Below, in pieces: positions 42,420 through 54,230 of a DNA stretch of 64,000 nt (its first letter is position 1; every line of letters begins with the position of its first letter). The stretch comes from Ephemerocybe angulata (taxonomy: Eukaryota; Basidiomycota; Agaricomycetes; Agaricales; Psathyrellaceae), in the NCBI GenBank assembly GCA_013368325.1, contig JAACJK010000005.1, positions 62,001-126,000 on the forward strand. The letters are read 5' to 3'. The position numbers and the translations under genes were made by a program. The notes under the pieces were generated by a model. The model searched no databases and was not told the origin of the DNA. It saw only the letters and a program-made list of their open reading frames with translations.

Positions 42420-45400
42420 ATGTCCAACACCCTTACCACTCTCGTCCCAGTCTTCGACGGCACCAACTACTCTACCTGGTCCGACCTGATGTGGGCGTAT
42501 CTGGAGTTCCAAGGACTCTTGCTCCATGTTGACGGCACACTCACACGTCCTACTGCCGCCGCATCGTCTCCGACATCCGAGGAGCTTGAAGCCCAAGCCA
42601 AATGGGACATGCAAGACAAACAAGCTCGTGGCGCCATCATCCTGAGGTTAACCCCTTCTGTCCGAAGTTATTCCCAAGAAGACGTCGAAAGAAGTCTGGG
42701 ACCTCCTCAAGGAAACATATGGTACTCCTGGAATCACCGTGATCTACGCGGATTTCAAGAAACTTGTGTCATTCAGATTCAGTGGCAACGATCCTCGCCC
42801 TGAATTGGCCAAGTTCCAGGAGCTTCTGGATAAGTTGACCGCCAACAAAGTCAGCTTCGACCCCTTCATCCAGACCATGATGTTGATCAACGCTCTTCCT
42901 GCCAAATACGACCATCTCAACGCCCTCATCCTTCAAAGTCCTCGAGATAAGCTCAACGTCAAGGACATTGGCAACATGGTCATTGCCGAATTCGAACGCA
43001 CTCAGAACGTCCATACTGCCAACAAGATGACGGCGATCAAGCAGAAGAACAACGACCCTTCTTTCAACCAACAGCGTCAACAGAAACACCAGAACAAGCC
43101 TGTGGATAACTCCTCTGGGAATGCCTCTAACCAGGAATCCAAGAATAACTCCCGTGGCAATGCTGGTGGAAAGAAAAAGAAGGAGAAAAAGAAGAACAAA
43201 GGCTCCGGCCAAGGTAATTCTCGTCAACATCATCACCATACTCACGAAGCCCACGATCTCTCCCATATGGCGTCCTCTGCTGTCCTTCTTGGGCAACATG
43301 TTGTCAATCTGGCTCCTCATGTTCCACAACCCACTGCGGCATCTGTTGTCACCATCGGATCTCAGGGATCTGTCGTCCGAAAGGCACCTGTCAATCTGCC
43401 TGCCAAGGCCTTCACACCTGCGACCGGCGACAAGATCACCTCCGCTGTCACACACTCTGTCTATCCAAGCGTTGCTCAGGCCCAAAAGATCTGCGAAGCA
43501 CTCGATGTCTCCAAGACTGCTCGCAACTTGAAGGTTCTTGAGGAGATTCCACTTGCTGATCGACTCAGCTCTCCTCCACCAAGCAAGCGCGCTAGGACTG
43601 AGTCTCCACCTCCTACACCCATCAAATCTACCATCGTCGATGATGACGATGCTGTCTCACTTGGCGATGAGGATCTTACCGATCAAGATGCGGAAGGATC
43701 TCTCTGGGGTGGAGATGAAGACGCTGCTATGCAGCTTGATGGGATTAACACAGGGTACAACGATGATGCAAACTCGTATGTCCCATCCTCACACCTGACC
43801 AAGCATTTCACTGACGTCTTAGCTGATCTACAGTCTCTTCGATTAGACATGTTGGATTTTAGCGACGATGTATATATGGATGCTTGTATTGCACTTAAAT
43901 CTATTGCTTCTCGAATTGATTCTTTGAATCCAGCAATTAATTGTGCTCAGTGTGAGAATCCAGGGCTTCAACTCTGGATATTGGACTCAGGTGCTTCGAT
44001 ACACGTCACTGCGGCGATATCAGACTTTCATGATTACCGGATTCTAGACAATGGTCCAAAGATCCGTACTGCTGCTAAAAACAGCATACTCCAAATGCAA
44101 GGAGTTGGATCGGTATTCATTGAACACTTTGGGTATGACCCTATAACGGGAAAGCCCGCACCTGTACGATCACGCATATCTCCAGTATTTCACATCCCCA
44201 ATCTCGATACAAGACTCCTCTCTATGGGGGAGCTCTTACAAAGACCTGGATCATACGTGAAAGGCAACAAGGATGCAATAGGAATTTACACTGCCTCGCA
44301 TCATCAACTGGTTATCTGCCGCCCGCAGTTCCCTGACGATAATATCTATTGGTTTCGCACCAAAATCGTTCAGCAGAACAAACTTGCGGATACCCTGTCG
44401 ACACTTTACAGTGTTGATTACGAAACCATGCATAAACGCTTTGGGCATCCCTCCAAAGAAGTGCTTGAAAGGGCCAGGGGGAGCACAGAGAAATTCCCAG
44501 AAATCTCGATTCCTAAGAAAATTCCGATCTGTCGCGGATGCGCAGAAGGGAAGATGCCATCAAAGTCTTACCCCATTTCGGAAACTCGTGCGGAACAGCC
44601 TTTTGAAAAGATTCATTCAGATCTTAAGAGCTTTCCTCTCGAGTCGTACCATCGTTACACATGGTATGTGTCATTCGTTGATGACTACTCAGGTCATGCC
44701 TGGATTACTCTTTTGAGGAAAAAGGATGACACCCTCCAAGCTGTTTGCAATTTCCTAGCAATGGTAGAAAACACTTATGGCTCCAGCATTAAGCAATGGA
44801 TGTCAGATGGAGGGGGAGAATACAAGTCGCACGAATTCGACAATCTCCTCAAGGAGAAAGGAATCAAGATCCTCCAGAGCGTTCCACACGTGCCCCAACA
44901 GAATGGAAGGGCAGAACGCTTCAACAGGACAATTATGGATAAGGCTCAGGCCATGCGACTCGATGGCTGTCTACCTCAGTCCTGGTGGGAATTTGCTGTG
45001 CTACATGCGGTGCACCTCTATAACAGGACACCGATGAAGCGTCTCAAATGGAAAACTCCATATGAGTTAGTACATAAAAGGAAACCGGATGTATCCCACT
45101 TCCGTGTCTTTGGCTGTGGCGCCTACGTCTATCTTCCACCTGATGTACGAGTTAATAAACTAGCTCCGAAATCAGAGATGATGATCTTTTTAGGTTATCT
45201 GGAAGGAATGAAGGGTTATCTCTTCATGCGCCAACCCAACAATGTCCTCTTCAAGTCGACAACAGCCACCTTTGACGAGACATACTTCCCCAAGTGTAAA
45301 GATGTGGTACCACGCGGTACAACCAGAGCAGGCGAACCTTCGGGATCGCAAGATCAGAATAACATTCCTCCCGAGGAAGATGGAGATAATGACGATATGC

Positions 45401-47478
45401 CTCGTCCTCCATCACCCCCTATACCTAAAAAGGATGACGGCCCCAATCGTGACGACGATCAAGGCCCGCATCCGCCGCAACCTCTGCCTCCGGTGAATGA
45501 GGAACCTCAACAACGTGGTAGACGACGTGCTCCACGAGGTGATCCTCCGGCGCCTACTAGAGTGTCAAGCAGACTGCGGAAAGTTCCCACCAAGCCTGGC
45601 AACTCATACGGGGAGCGGAACCCTGTTGAATCTGAGAAAATTGGTCAAAAGGAGTGGAAAAAACTTGTCAGCGACACCGAGACTAGGCCATCCGGTAGTT
45701 CGCAACAGAAAGGAAAGGAAAAGGTTCCCGGACCAATTCCTGCTCCACCACCTCCTCCAGAAATCGAAGCATCGTCTTCTGATGAAAGTGACTCTGATGA
45801 ATCATCATCTGACCAAGCAGATGCCATGTGGAACGACTACGGTACCTATATTGCAAAATTGGTCCGTGAAGGGGGAGCAGAGTTTATGGAACATTTGCTG
45901 TCAAAGGCAATTCCTGCAGACTTACCTCAAAAAGCACCACGCGAGTGGACATTCCGCGATATCATGCGCTTACCAAAGCCTGAAAGGGAAGAATGGCTTA
46001 AGGCCTGCAATGAGAAGATCGAGGCTCTCTTCAAACGTGGTGTTCTTTCGCTAACTGATCTACCTGCTGGCCGAAAGGCTATAGCAAACAGATGGGTTTT
46101 CGACGTCAAATCAGATGGTCGGAAACGTGCCCGATTAGTTGCCAAAGGTTTCTCACAAGTTGAGGGCATAGACTTCAACGAGATCTTCTCACCAGTCATA
46201 CGATACGAATCTGTTCGTCTCCTTTTGGCACTTGCTGCATTGGAGGGCTGGGATATTACCGCTGTCGACGTCAAAACTGCCTTTCTATATGGCAAGTTAG
46301 AAGAGGAGATTTACATGCTCCAACCTGAAGGCTTCGTTATCAAAGGGCAGGCACGTAAAGTCTATCGACTACATTGTGCCATATACGGTCTAAAGCAAGC
46401 CTCCAACGCATGGTACAAGGAGCTTGTAGGGTCCATGAAGCTCTTAGGGTTTCAACGACTATCGACCGACACTGGGATTTTCATGTTCCAGGACTCTCAC
46501 GGTGAATTCGTCATCGTGGTCGCTTATGTCGATGATCTTCTATTCATGGGACCAAAACCCAACCTCGTTGTGTCCAAGAAGAATCTCTTTATGGACAAAT
46601 GGGAATGTAGGGACTTAGGCGAACCGTCTGAATTCCTCCGGATGTGCATTCAACGCAAGGATGGCAAGATCTTACTCGATCAAACCAACTATCTCAAAGC
46701 TGTCCTTGAGCACTTCGGAATGATGGACTGCCGAGTTGCTTTCACACCCATGGTTGAAGGCTATCGCCCTCTACCCAACGAAGGTCCCGTTGATCCACAA
46801 CTGCGACACCGCTTCCAGTCTGTGATCGGATCACTGCTGTACCTCATGCTAGGCACACACCCTGATATTGCATATGCTGTCACCAAGCTATCACAATTTG
46901 CAGCAAATCCGACACAAGAGCATCTCAACCGAGCACTCTATATCTGCAAATACCTCCGAGGCACCATGGACTATTCATTGGTTCTTGATGGAAGTTCTGG
47001 CAAGGGACTTATTGCCTATTCGGATTCTGATCACGCTGCTGATCTGATCAAGCGTCGATCTGTGACTGGATATGTGGTGAAAATGGCTAACGCCGCTGTC
47101 AGTTGGACGTCACATGCTCAGAAGACTGTTGCTCTTTCTTCCACTGAAGCTGAATACATGGCACTGTCAGATTGCAGTCGTCAAGTTATGTGGATGAAGC
47201 ACATGTTCAAAGAGCTGAAGATGAACGTTGGCAAAGTTCCAATCTGTTCCGACAACAATGGAGCTATATTCATTGGCTCCAACCCCATTCAGGAGAGGCG
47301 CATCAAACACATCGATGTTCGCTATCATTATATCCGCGAATGTGTGGAAGATGGCAACGTGGAAATACTTAGAGTTGACACCTCTGAGAACACTGCCGAT
47401 ACTATGACAAAGCCACTTGGTTGCGTCAAGTTTGTCGAGTTTAGGGAACAACTAGGACTAGAGTTTTACTCACCTTAG
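42420..47478 (+). CDS. gag-pol: Copia Gag-Pol polyprotein, one frameshift in gag
   Basis: ATG 42420 opens gag (MSNTLTTLVPVFDGTNYSTW). At about 42669 the frame must shift +1 (SY to IPKKTSKEVWDLLKETYG), after which one frame runs to TAG 47476-47478. Numbering residues from 42739: Gag core to ~100; a Lys- and His-rich stretch where a CCHC knuckle would be expected but none is seen; protease LDSGAS around 415; integrase HHCC finger (HKRFGH...CRGC) and catalytic D628, D690, E726; a long acidic/Pro-rich linker; RT with YVDD at 1263-1266; RNase H with YSDSDHAAD and SSTEAEYMAL. The shift is either a 2-base loss or a programmed +1 event. Confidence 0.92.
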
Positions 47479-47512
47479 GTCCGCTCAGCGATCTCTGAGA
47501 GATGCACTTAGC

Positions 47513-47521
47513 GAAGGGGAG
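47513..47521 (+). other. Copia polypurine tract
   Basis: GAAGGGGAG immediately before the 3' LTR. Confidence 0.8.
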
Positions 47522-47893
47522 TGTTGAATGTATGGCATATGCGAGACATTTGAGCACGCAGACAGACTGAGACATATGACGTCAGTCACTTGCAATTTCC
47601 CTTTATATTCGAGCTGTTTTACCAGCCTATGACATCATTGCCCTTGACGTGCACTGAAGTGCTTCTAATCACAGACTCGAGCATTATATACTCTCGTCAA
47701 CCGTTACTTACTTATTAGTATAAGTCACACTTCTGGTCACACTCTCAGACATGTATAAATACCTTGTAGTTAGACCTCAATCTATATCGACTTCACCAGT
47801 CTCTCTCAGTAGTCACTTAGCTCGCCTCTTTAGTTAGTCTCTCGGTAAGTTCAGTAGCCTTAGCCACTGCGTTGTATTAGTGCTACTTCTATA
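47522..47893 (+). repeat. Copia 3' LTR
   Basis: Begins TGTTGAATG, ends CTTCTATA, followed by the GCACG duplication at 47894-47898. Confidence 0.93.
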
Positions 47894-48673
47894 GCACGCG
47901 GCCTCGATGCGGCGAAGGTGCATAAGTGGTGGTACCGCTGCCGTGCGCGGGCGAGGAAGATGGGGATTGAGATTCCGGAGGGGAGTTAACTGTTATGAGA
48001 TGGATGTGTGGGATGTTGAGGCGGAGGAGGAGGAGGAGGAGAGGAAGGCGAGGGAGGAGAAGGCTAGGAGGAGGAGGGTGAATGTTAAGGAGGAGGAGGA
48101 GGAGGAGGAGCAGGAACAAACACAAGGTATGTCGCATATATGTGCGCTTTCATTGCGTCTCCTCGTGTTCTAGGCAAGGGCGACACAGCGCGTGTCGATT
48201 TATCATCAAAGACGCTCCCAGTGCCGTTGGTGCCCGTGCATGTGGAGGACTGCAAGCAGATTCAGACCGGTGTGGACGATGCAGCAGGTACTTCACCCGT
48301 ACGCGCTCCTACTCATGCTCACCGCTCTCCAGACACCCTCTCACCCTCCGCCGTCACCCCTTACCCTCCTCCGACCCTTCCTTCATCCCCGATGCCCACA
48401 TCATCCCAGCTGACCCTATCGCAGTGTTTCCTCCCTCCCTCGCCCCCATACACAACCCCTCCTCGACGCTCGGCGCCATCACCGCCTGCATCGCCGCCCC
48501 CGCTCCCAGATTATCTACCCCAGCTCACAAGGGCCTCCCAGCGTCTATTTGGGATTATGACACCAAACCTTATGTCAAAGCGAGATAGAAAAATGAGTGC
48601 GATTAAGCGCGAGACGGGCGCTTATTTCGATTTCTCATCTGTATGTGTCTCTCTCGCGCTCCTCGGTCTGTAG

Positions 48674-49159
48674 GGGCACCTAGATATATAATATAGTTCT
48701 CTATCCACAAGGTGAGCATGTTCAAAAGTCTCAGAACGAGACACAAGGCCAGCGATAAGTAAAGTAATAATCTTGGTGCATTTCACGCATCCCGACTTCC
48801 TCAAACCCATCTTCGTCCGAAAGCGCCATTTAGAAGTTTCAAGGTCATTCCACTATATTTATAAATAATGTACGTACGTGTGACGAGTCGGTCTAAAGCC
48901 CTGTCAGCCGTTGTCTGCCAAGCCAAGATGCGAGAAGTTTAAAGTTAGGGCCTGTGCAGTAAATTGAAGAACATGGCCAATATGGACGTACGTATCGCAT
49001 CCCTCTAGATCGTTTACTCACGTCTCGAGACGTGCTGTATGTAAGGCACAGGGTACATAGACCTTATTATCAAATGTTGAGTCATTTTAGCACATCCCGA
49101 TGAGAAATGACCAAAGTGCAGGCCGGCATTGTTTTCGCCGTATCCAGCTCTCCTCGAAC
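48674..49159. other. Intergenic
   Basis: No gene recognised. Confidence 0.4.
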
Positions 49160-49740
49160 ACTCTCTCACATGAAGTCGCCGTCTGGCAACGTGTTCGTGA
49201 CCGCTCAGAAGCCATTTTGGCGCAGCAGAGGGCAGTAGAGCTCACGCCAGAGGACCCCGACATGTCTTCTTGCCTCGACAACCTCGGTTTATTGCTACAG
49301 CGTCGTTTTCAGAGCACCGGAGACCTTCGCGACATCTCTGGGGCCATTTTGGCGCAGCAGAGAGCGGTGCATCTCACGCCGCAGGGCCACCCAAAATTAC
49401 CCTCCCTGCTCAGCAGTCTTGGTGTCTCGTTAGGGTGTCTTTTCCATCACAGTGGAGATCTCTCAGACCTCTCTGAAGCCATTTTGGCTCAGCGGAGAGC
49501 GGTAGATCTCACGCCAAAGGCCCATGCCCACTCGGACATGGCACCCACCGTACCTCACCAACCTCGGTGTTTCACTACGCTCTTGCTTCCAGCACACCGG
49601 AGATCTTCCGGACCTCTCAAAGGCCCTTTTGACGCAGAAGAGAGCCGTAGATCTTGTGCCGGAGGGTCACTCGGGCATGCCTCTGTATCTCACTACAATG
49701 TCGTTTCCAGCATATTGGATGGGGCATCAATGATTGTTAT
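49160..49740 (+). pseudogene. Fragment of a TPR-repeat protein
   Basis: Four to five repeats of about 44 residues, each like SEAILAQQRAVELTPEDPD followed by LDNLGLLLQRRFQSTGDL. This is the tetratricopeptide type found in large basidiomycete TPR proteins, many of which end in a CHAT protease domain; no CHAT domain follows here. After about 49520 the frame shifts by one (next repeat reads LTNLGVSLRSCFQHTGDLPD) and homology ends near 49740. No start or end of the gene is present, so it is a decayed fragment. Confidence 0.8.
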
Positions 49741-51339
49741 TCGATTGTCTGGGCACTGTCCCAAAGCAGCTCACATCTCGTTGTACAGTTAACATTTGCC
49801 TTGCTAAAGTGAATACCGCAATTTGTGGTCCTCAGGTGTTCCCTGAAGCCATTGGTACTCGTGAAAATGGTTTTGCGCGCAGGGAACACCAGGACCCAGC
49901 TAAATAAAGCCAAAAAACACCTTTTGGTATCAGTTCCTGGGTGAAATTTGATGGCATGCATACTTTCTTGACTACCCTGTTGCAGTTGTCGCATTTATAG
50001 AAACCTTCCGGTGCCGGTTCTGGTATGGCGCATATATTGTCTCATAAATATTTTTCATACAGGTACGTATTATTATGCGTGTTTATCACACACCTTGACA
50101 AGTCAGCTCAACGGGGCTCAAATTGCTACATGTTATAAAATGAGACATAATTGTACATGCTCCAACGCGAGGACAATATTCAGAGATGTCCATTACATAC
50201 CATATTAGCTGACGTCTAGATGCGATACTTGCTCTCAGATGCACAAGTTGAAGGGGGGTGAGCCTGCGACGTGGGCCAGTGTCTCGTAAAGGGCAGAGAG
50301 GTGGGGTCGAGCTAGTCTGGACTCTGCATGCAACGGGGTGGCGAGCTGATAGCCTCTTAGGATGTTCCTGGTACGGGCTAGTTTATTCTCTACTCCTCCG
50401 CACAGATTCTGACCGAACATCAAAGCAATCACTGTGAAGCCAAAAAGGCGCTGCGGGTGCTTGTTTGCTTTCGTTTGACGAGATATCCAAGAGATATCTC
50501 CGGCCAGGTTCGCGTAAGGCCAAAGCGAAATATGCGATACGAACTCGGGCAGTCCTGGACGGATTTCCGAAGAGGTCGTTCCCATTGGAATGCATGGCTA
50601 TCAAGGTAAGCGCTGATATCGTATGCCTGGCTTTTGGAACTACATGTACTATTAGCGAGAAAAATTTATCTCACTGACCGTGTATACCCCACACCCACCC
50701 ATACATGATTCACATTGCGAATCGCAGCAGCTACTATCTTGCGGCCCAGTTCACCTCTATCCATGCTGCTACCCTCTTCAAGAAGCCCATAAAGTCTCCA
50801 GCAGCGTAGACTGGCTCAAGTCCAAGACCTGGTTCGTTATATTGGAGTCGTCTGCTTCGGTTCCCGTGAGGTTTGCGTACAGGTTGAGGACAGAAAATGG
50901 GCCGTCTGAGGTCTCCATATATCGGGAGTTCCAAATGGGTGACTAGACAGTGGGCGAGACCCTCTGAACAAGCTCTGGCAGAATGAGAATGGAGGATGGG
51001 ATTCAGGAAAATCAGGGGCCAGCGGACACCAACCAACGAACACTCAGGACAGCTCGACGCGACACGATGGCATAGCCCGACAGCCAAACATGTACAATAT
51101 TACAGCTCCCCACAAGGTGTCCGAGTTATCGCGATTTTCGCAAACCTGCACCCTGTATGATAATGTTACTACTCTATGAACATGTGTGAAAATCCCTGAA
51201 AATGGGGTGCATGAATAATTGACTCAGAATGAAGGTGGGCGTAAATCAATCTTACTGATTGGGGCGTACGTGTAGGAATAGTTTGGCAAAACGACTCAAA
51301 CGTGTACGAAAAACACTTGATTTCATCGACATTTTCGAG
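49741..51339. other. Gene-poor stretch
   Basis: Open frames of up to 117 codons (50235-50585 and 50734-51087, both minus) lack domains, signal peptides and consistent splice sites. No call made. Confidence 0.35.
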
Positions 51340-53095
51340 ACAGTATATGTGCCATATTCTGGTTCATTTTTCTTTTCTTCTTTCTTGTCTTTATTTTTGG
51401 AGAACAAGTGCTTCTTGATCTCTTCCATATGGCACGAATAGATGGATAGTATTATTCAGAAAATCAACATGATATATTTTGGTACATGTCCAAAAATGCT
51501 ACATGTTTGCTTCGAGATTGGTACACCTTGAGATAAGAGATATAAACGAATGCATGGTGTAATTGGAATATGGTACATGGCAAAACGACTCCTGCGGAAT
51601 TGATACAGGTCGAATACATAATTAGTACATGTCTTGATACTGTGAAAACTTAAGCCATACATACATATATGGTTGGTGATTATCAAAGGAAGACCCCAGC
51701 TCACGATATGCGCATTAGCCCGCCTGCCAAGGGCATTAGTTGCTTTGAGTCTATGGATGGGTGTACTTAATAACCAAGGACCATCTATTTCATTCGTTCT
51801 GATTGTTCTCCTTCACTGTTTCCCTCACAACTATACGGTGAAGGGGGTAGTCATCCCGTCTTGAACCCGTCGCATATGATACCAAACAGTAGGTACGCAC
51901 CGACCCTCGTACTGATAAGGCACCTCTCGACGCGCTCACGCCCCTCGCTCACGGCTCCAGTGTCTACTCATTGCGCGGACACCTCATGCTGTTACGGTTC
52001 TGTTCCCTACCCTCGAGGCCTTAGCACGTTCCTTTCCCATTACTCCCATGTTTTGCTACCTATGAAAGGAGGGCCTTGTTGCTCGTGGTTCAGCGGGTTA
52101 TGCGCCCAAGGCAGTTAGGTTTCTTTCCAGTCTGTGTCTCGCTCCCAGCTCTCTCCCACTTTCTGCCTCTTCCACTAGGGCTATTGAAATGGATCTTATT
52201 GATCATATTGAACTGTCTATAATACTATGTCAACTTGAGTCTGCCCCCAGCCATTGTCCGCATCTCTCCATTTTCACTCGCACTACTGGAGTGCCCCAGC
52301 CATCCTCATCACCCCCTTCGGAGTATAGCTCACACTGTGTGTCGTCTAGATGTGGAGCCAGGGGAGGGAAACCCTAGGTACAAATGGGTAACCAAATAGT
52401 ACGCAGTCCAGGCATGGCAGCGCCCAAGTCCTCACATGTACCACATTAAATCCAATTTTATGACATGTACTAAATTCTGTATCTGCATGTCCCCATCCTC
52501 GAGTTACAATGCTATCGGTGTACTACTTGATTTTTGCGGGTGTACCACTTTAAAGTCTAAGGTGTATTAATTTGTGGCATGGGCAAGACGTGTACCAATA
52601 CATGAGATATGGGTGTGCTGTATTAGTGGGAAGTTCCATTTTGCCTGTCCTAACATCACCAGAATAGGTGTAACATGTACCTAAAAACTACTATAATTAC
52701 TGACCTGTACGAGTTATGAATACTGTCCACTTATTTGTGCCATACTTCCGCGATGGTGTATGGCACGAATACTTATGGCACGAATACTGTATCATTATAT
52801 GGCACGAATATTGTATCTTTATTATTTTTTGGTACAACTGGCCTATTTACAGCTATTTGGTGGTGCACCCTTCCCCTCAGAGAATTAGTTTGGTACAATG
52901 GGGAGCTGGGCGTATGTACATGGGCAATTTTACAATACATACATGGTCTCAAAATAGTACATTGTGGTTAATAAAATTGGTACATGCCTCACAAATTGAT
53001 TACATGCCCTCTTTTAAAATAAGTACACCACTCACTAGCATAGTACACATGGTGAAGAGTTCGTACAAGTCCGTATGCCATCAATGATGGCTTCG
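51340..53095. repeat. GTAC-rich repeat region, left
   Basis: Dense short motifs of the form TGGTACA/TGTACC occur every 20-40 bp, especially at 52430-53060. TATGGCACGAATA is present four times (51427, 52760, 52777, 52799 region). The part 52740-53095 is a direct copy, about three quarters identical, of 62098-62465. Bases 51845-52430 between the two dense parts show little of the motif and no gene. Confidence 0.75.
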
Positions 53096-53350
53096 CGTGC
53101 ATCCAGGTCCCAGGGGCAATGTTGACCTCACCCGTGTGCCCGATGTTCAATACTGCTGCGCCCGGGCTGCACCCGGCTCAAATGCAACATCAAAGACGCA
53201 TGCGGTAGAGCCTATACTCTAAGCAACTCAGACAATACGCAGATGGGTAGGGGGATAACTCAGTGCCATTGCTAAGGTAGGCGCTTATGCCTGTAAGCAC
53301 TCATTATTTGCGCGCTTGCGCAAATTTAGTATGTGATCGCCCTGAGGCCC

Positions 53351-53514
53351 CGGACTTCGGAACCCCACACCCCTCCCATCCGTTCGGAGATCTCAGTTCA
53401 CAAGGTAAGTTGAAGTTTCAGTGCGCGTTTATGGCCGGTGTTGACGAGACCTTTCCAGCCGTTTTCGATTTAGCCCGCTTTGGAGAAGCAGGGGACACTG
53501 CGAATCTTGTGTAT
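53351..53514 (+). repeat. 164-bp inverted repeat, left arm
   Basis: Inverted copy of 59540-59703, over 90% identical, from GACTTCGGAACCCCACACC to ACTGCGAATCTTGTG. The arm has coding character in one frame (FGTPHPSHPFGDLSSQ followed by GTAAGT), so it may be a duplicated gene piece and not a true transposon end. The two arms enclose the whole 55418-58619 gene. Confidence 0.8.
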
Positions 53515-53775
53515 AACATGTTCTGCAGCGCGCACATGAGACAAGGTGGCTATCGTTTCGCATGGCTTGTGGGGAATCTGAGTGTACCAGCAGCTCGCCA
53601 TGCTTTCCAAAACTCATCTTTCGTTTCTTGAGCGCCAGTGGGGCCTCGACGTTGCACGCGCATTCTCCCATGTCCTTTACTATTCGGCACCTCGTTTTGA
53701 CACTGGGGTGGTTTGGGAAGTGTGCGCCCGCTGTGCTTTGAATGAACCATTGATACTCACCTTTTCTTTCTTCAG

Positions 53776-54230
53776 CTCCAGACTATCTGCACTCTCGGGC
53801 ACAATTAGCTGGGCATTCGGTACCTCGATTTGACGCTGTCTGTGCCGAAGCGAGAGGTGAGTGTCTCGCGCGTGCATCAACCAACCGAGTGTGTAACATT
53901 TACCGCTGACCTCTCCAGTCGTATTACCACAGCGACTCCCGCCTGGCGCTGGCGCTGCAATAGCCCGCTGCATTCCGGTCCGATTTTGAAGAGAATGAAT
54001 GTGCTGCCTGCCGTGAGGCTTTGTGTACGTCGTCCCTCGCAATGTGGGGCCGTTTGAAATTGACTTTCGTGGGCCTGTGCGTCGCTTGCTCAGTTCTGTT
54101 GATTATGGCTGCTGGGGTGCTTTGGATCTCGCGTCGTTTCCCGTCTCTCGTTCAATTACCTCTTAAATCAGCGTACTTCGCTAAGAATTTCGAGGAGAAT
54201 ATGGAAGATGAATATAAAGGAGATCTTTGA
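53776..54230 (+). pseudogene. Eroded multi-exon gene remnant
   Basis: An acceptor (TTCTTTCTTCAG) precedes an open stretch (PDYLHSRAQLAGHSVPRFD), followed by a GTGAGT...CTCCAG intron (about 53863-53918), then frames that have to shift near 53985 to reach EENECAACREALCTSS and a membrane-like VGLCVACSVLLIMAAGVL before the stop at 54228-54230. A second fragment of the same sequence (GGCTGCTGGGGTGC block) occurs at 55078-55110. The gene is probably dead; identity unknown. Confidence 0.35.

Larger units (their letters stand above)
41679..47893 (+). mobile_element. Ty1/Copia LTR retrotransposon, 6.2 kb, nearly complete
   Basis: Two LTRs of 374 and 372 bp flank a leader, primer-binding site, gag-pol and polypurine tract, with a 5-bp target duplication GCACG. 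The LTRs differ at only about six to eight places, so insertion was recent. The domain order protease-integrase-RT-RNaseH is that of Copia. One frameshift in gag is the only visible lesion. The outer ends read TG...TA, not TG...CA. Confidence 0.95.
41515..48673 (+). pseudogene. Homeodomain-like gene split by a Copia insertion
   Basis: Before the Copia element the frame reads ARLTAISELDRHIPSPVSRA then AWDAAR and is cut at 41678. Directly after the element (from 47899, counting one copy of the GCACG duplication) the same frame continues GLDAAKVHKWWYRCRARARK, the third helix of a homeodomain-like fold, though the usual WFxN Asn is replaced. A net +1 shift follows at about 47987-47996 (TTAACTGTTA); then an acidic Glu/Arg-rich stretch to 48126. 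Two short introns (48127-48173, 48288-48332) join exons 48174-48287 and 48333-48673 in frame; the last is Pro/Ser-rich and stops at 48673. The 5' start is not found. Without the insertion and shift this would be a plausible DNA-binding protein. Confidence 0.65.

Noticed and set aside
42769..43485. 238-codon minus-strand frame inside Copia gag
   Set aside because: Antisense shadow of the polyprotein with no own features.
50235..51087. Two minus-strand open frames of 116-117 codons
   Set aside because: No recognisable features and several equally open competing frames.
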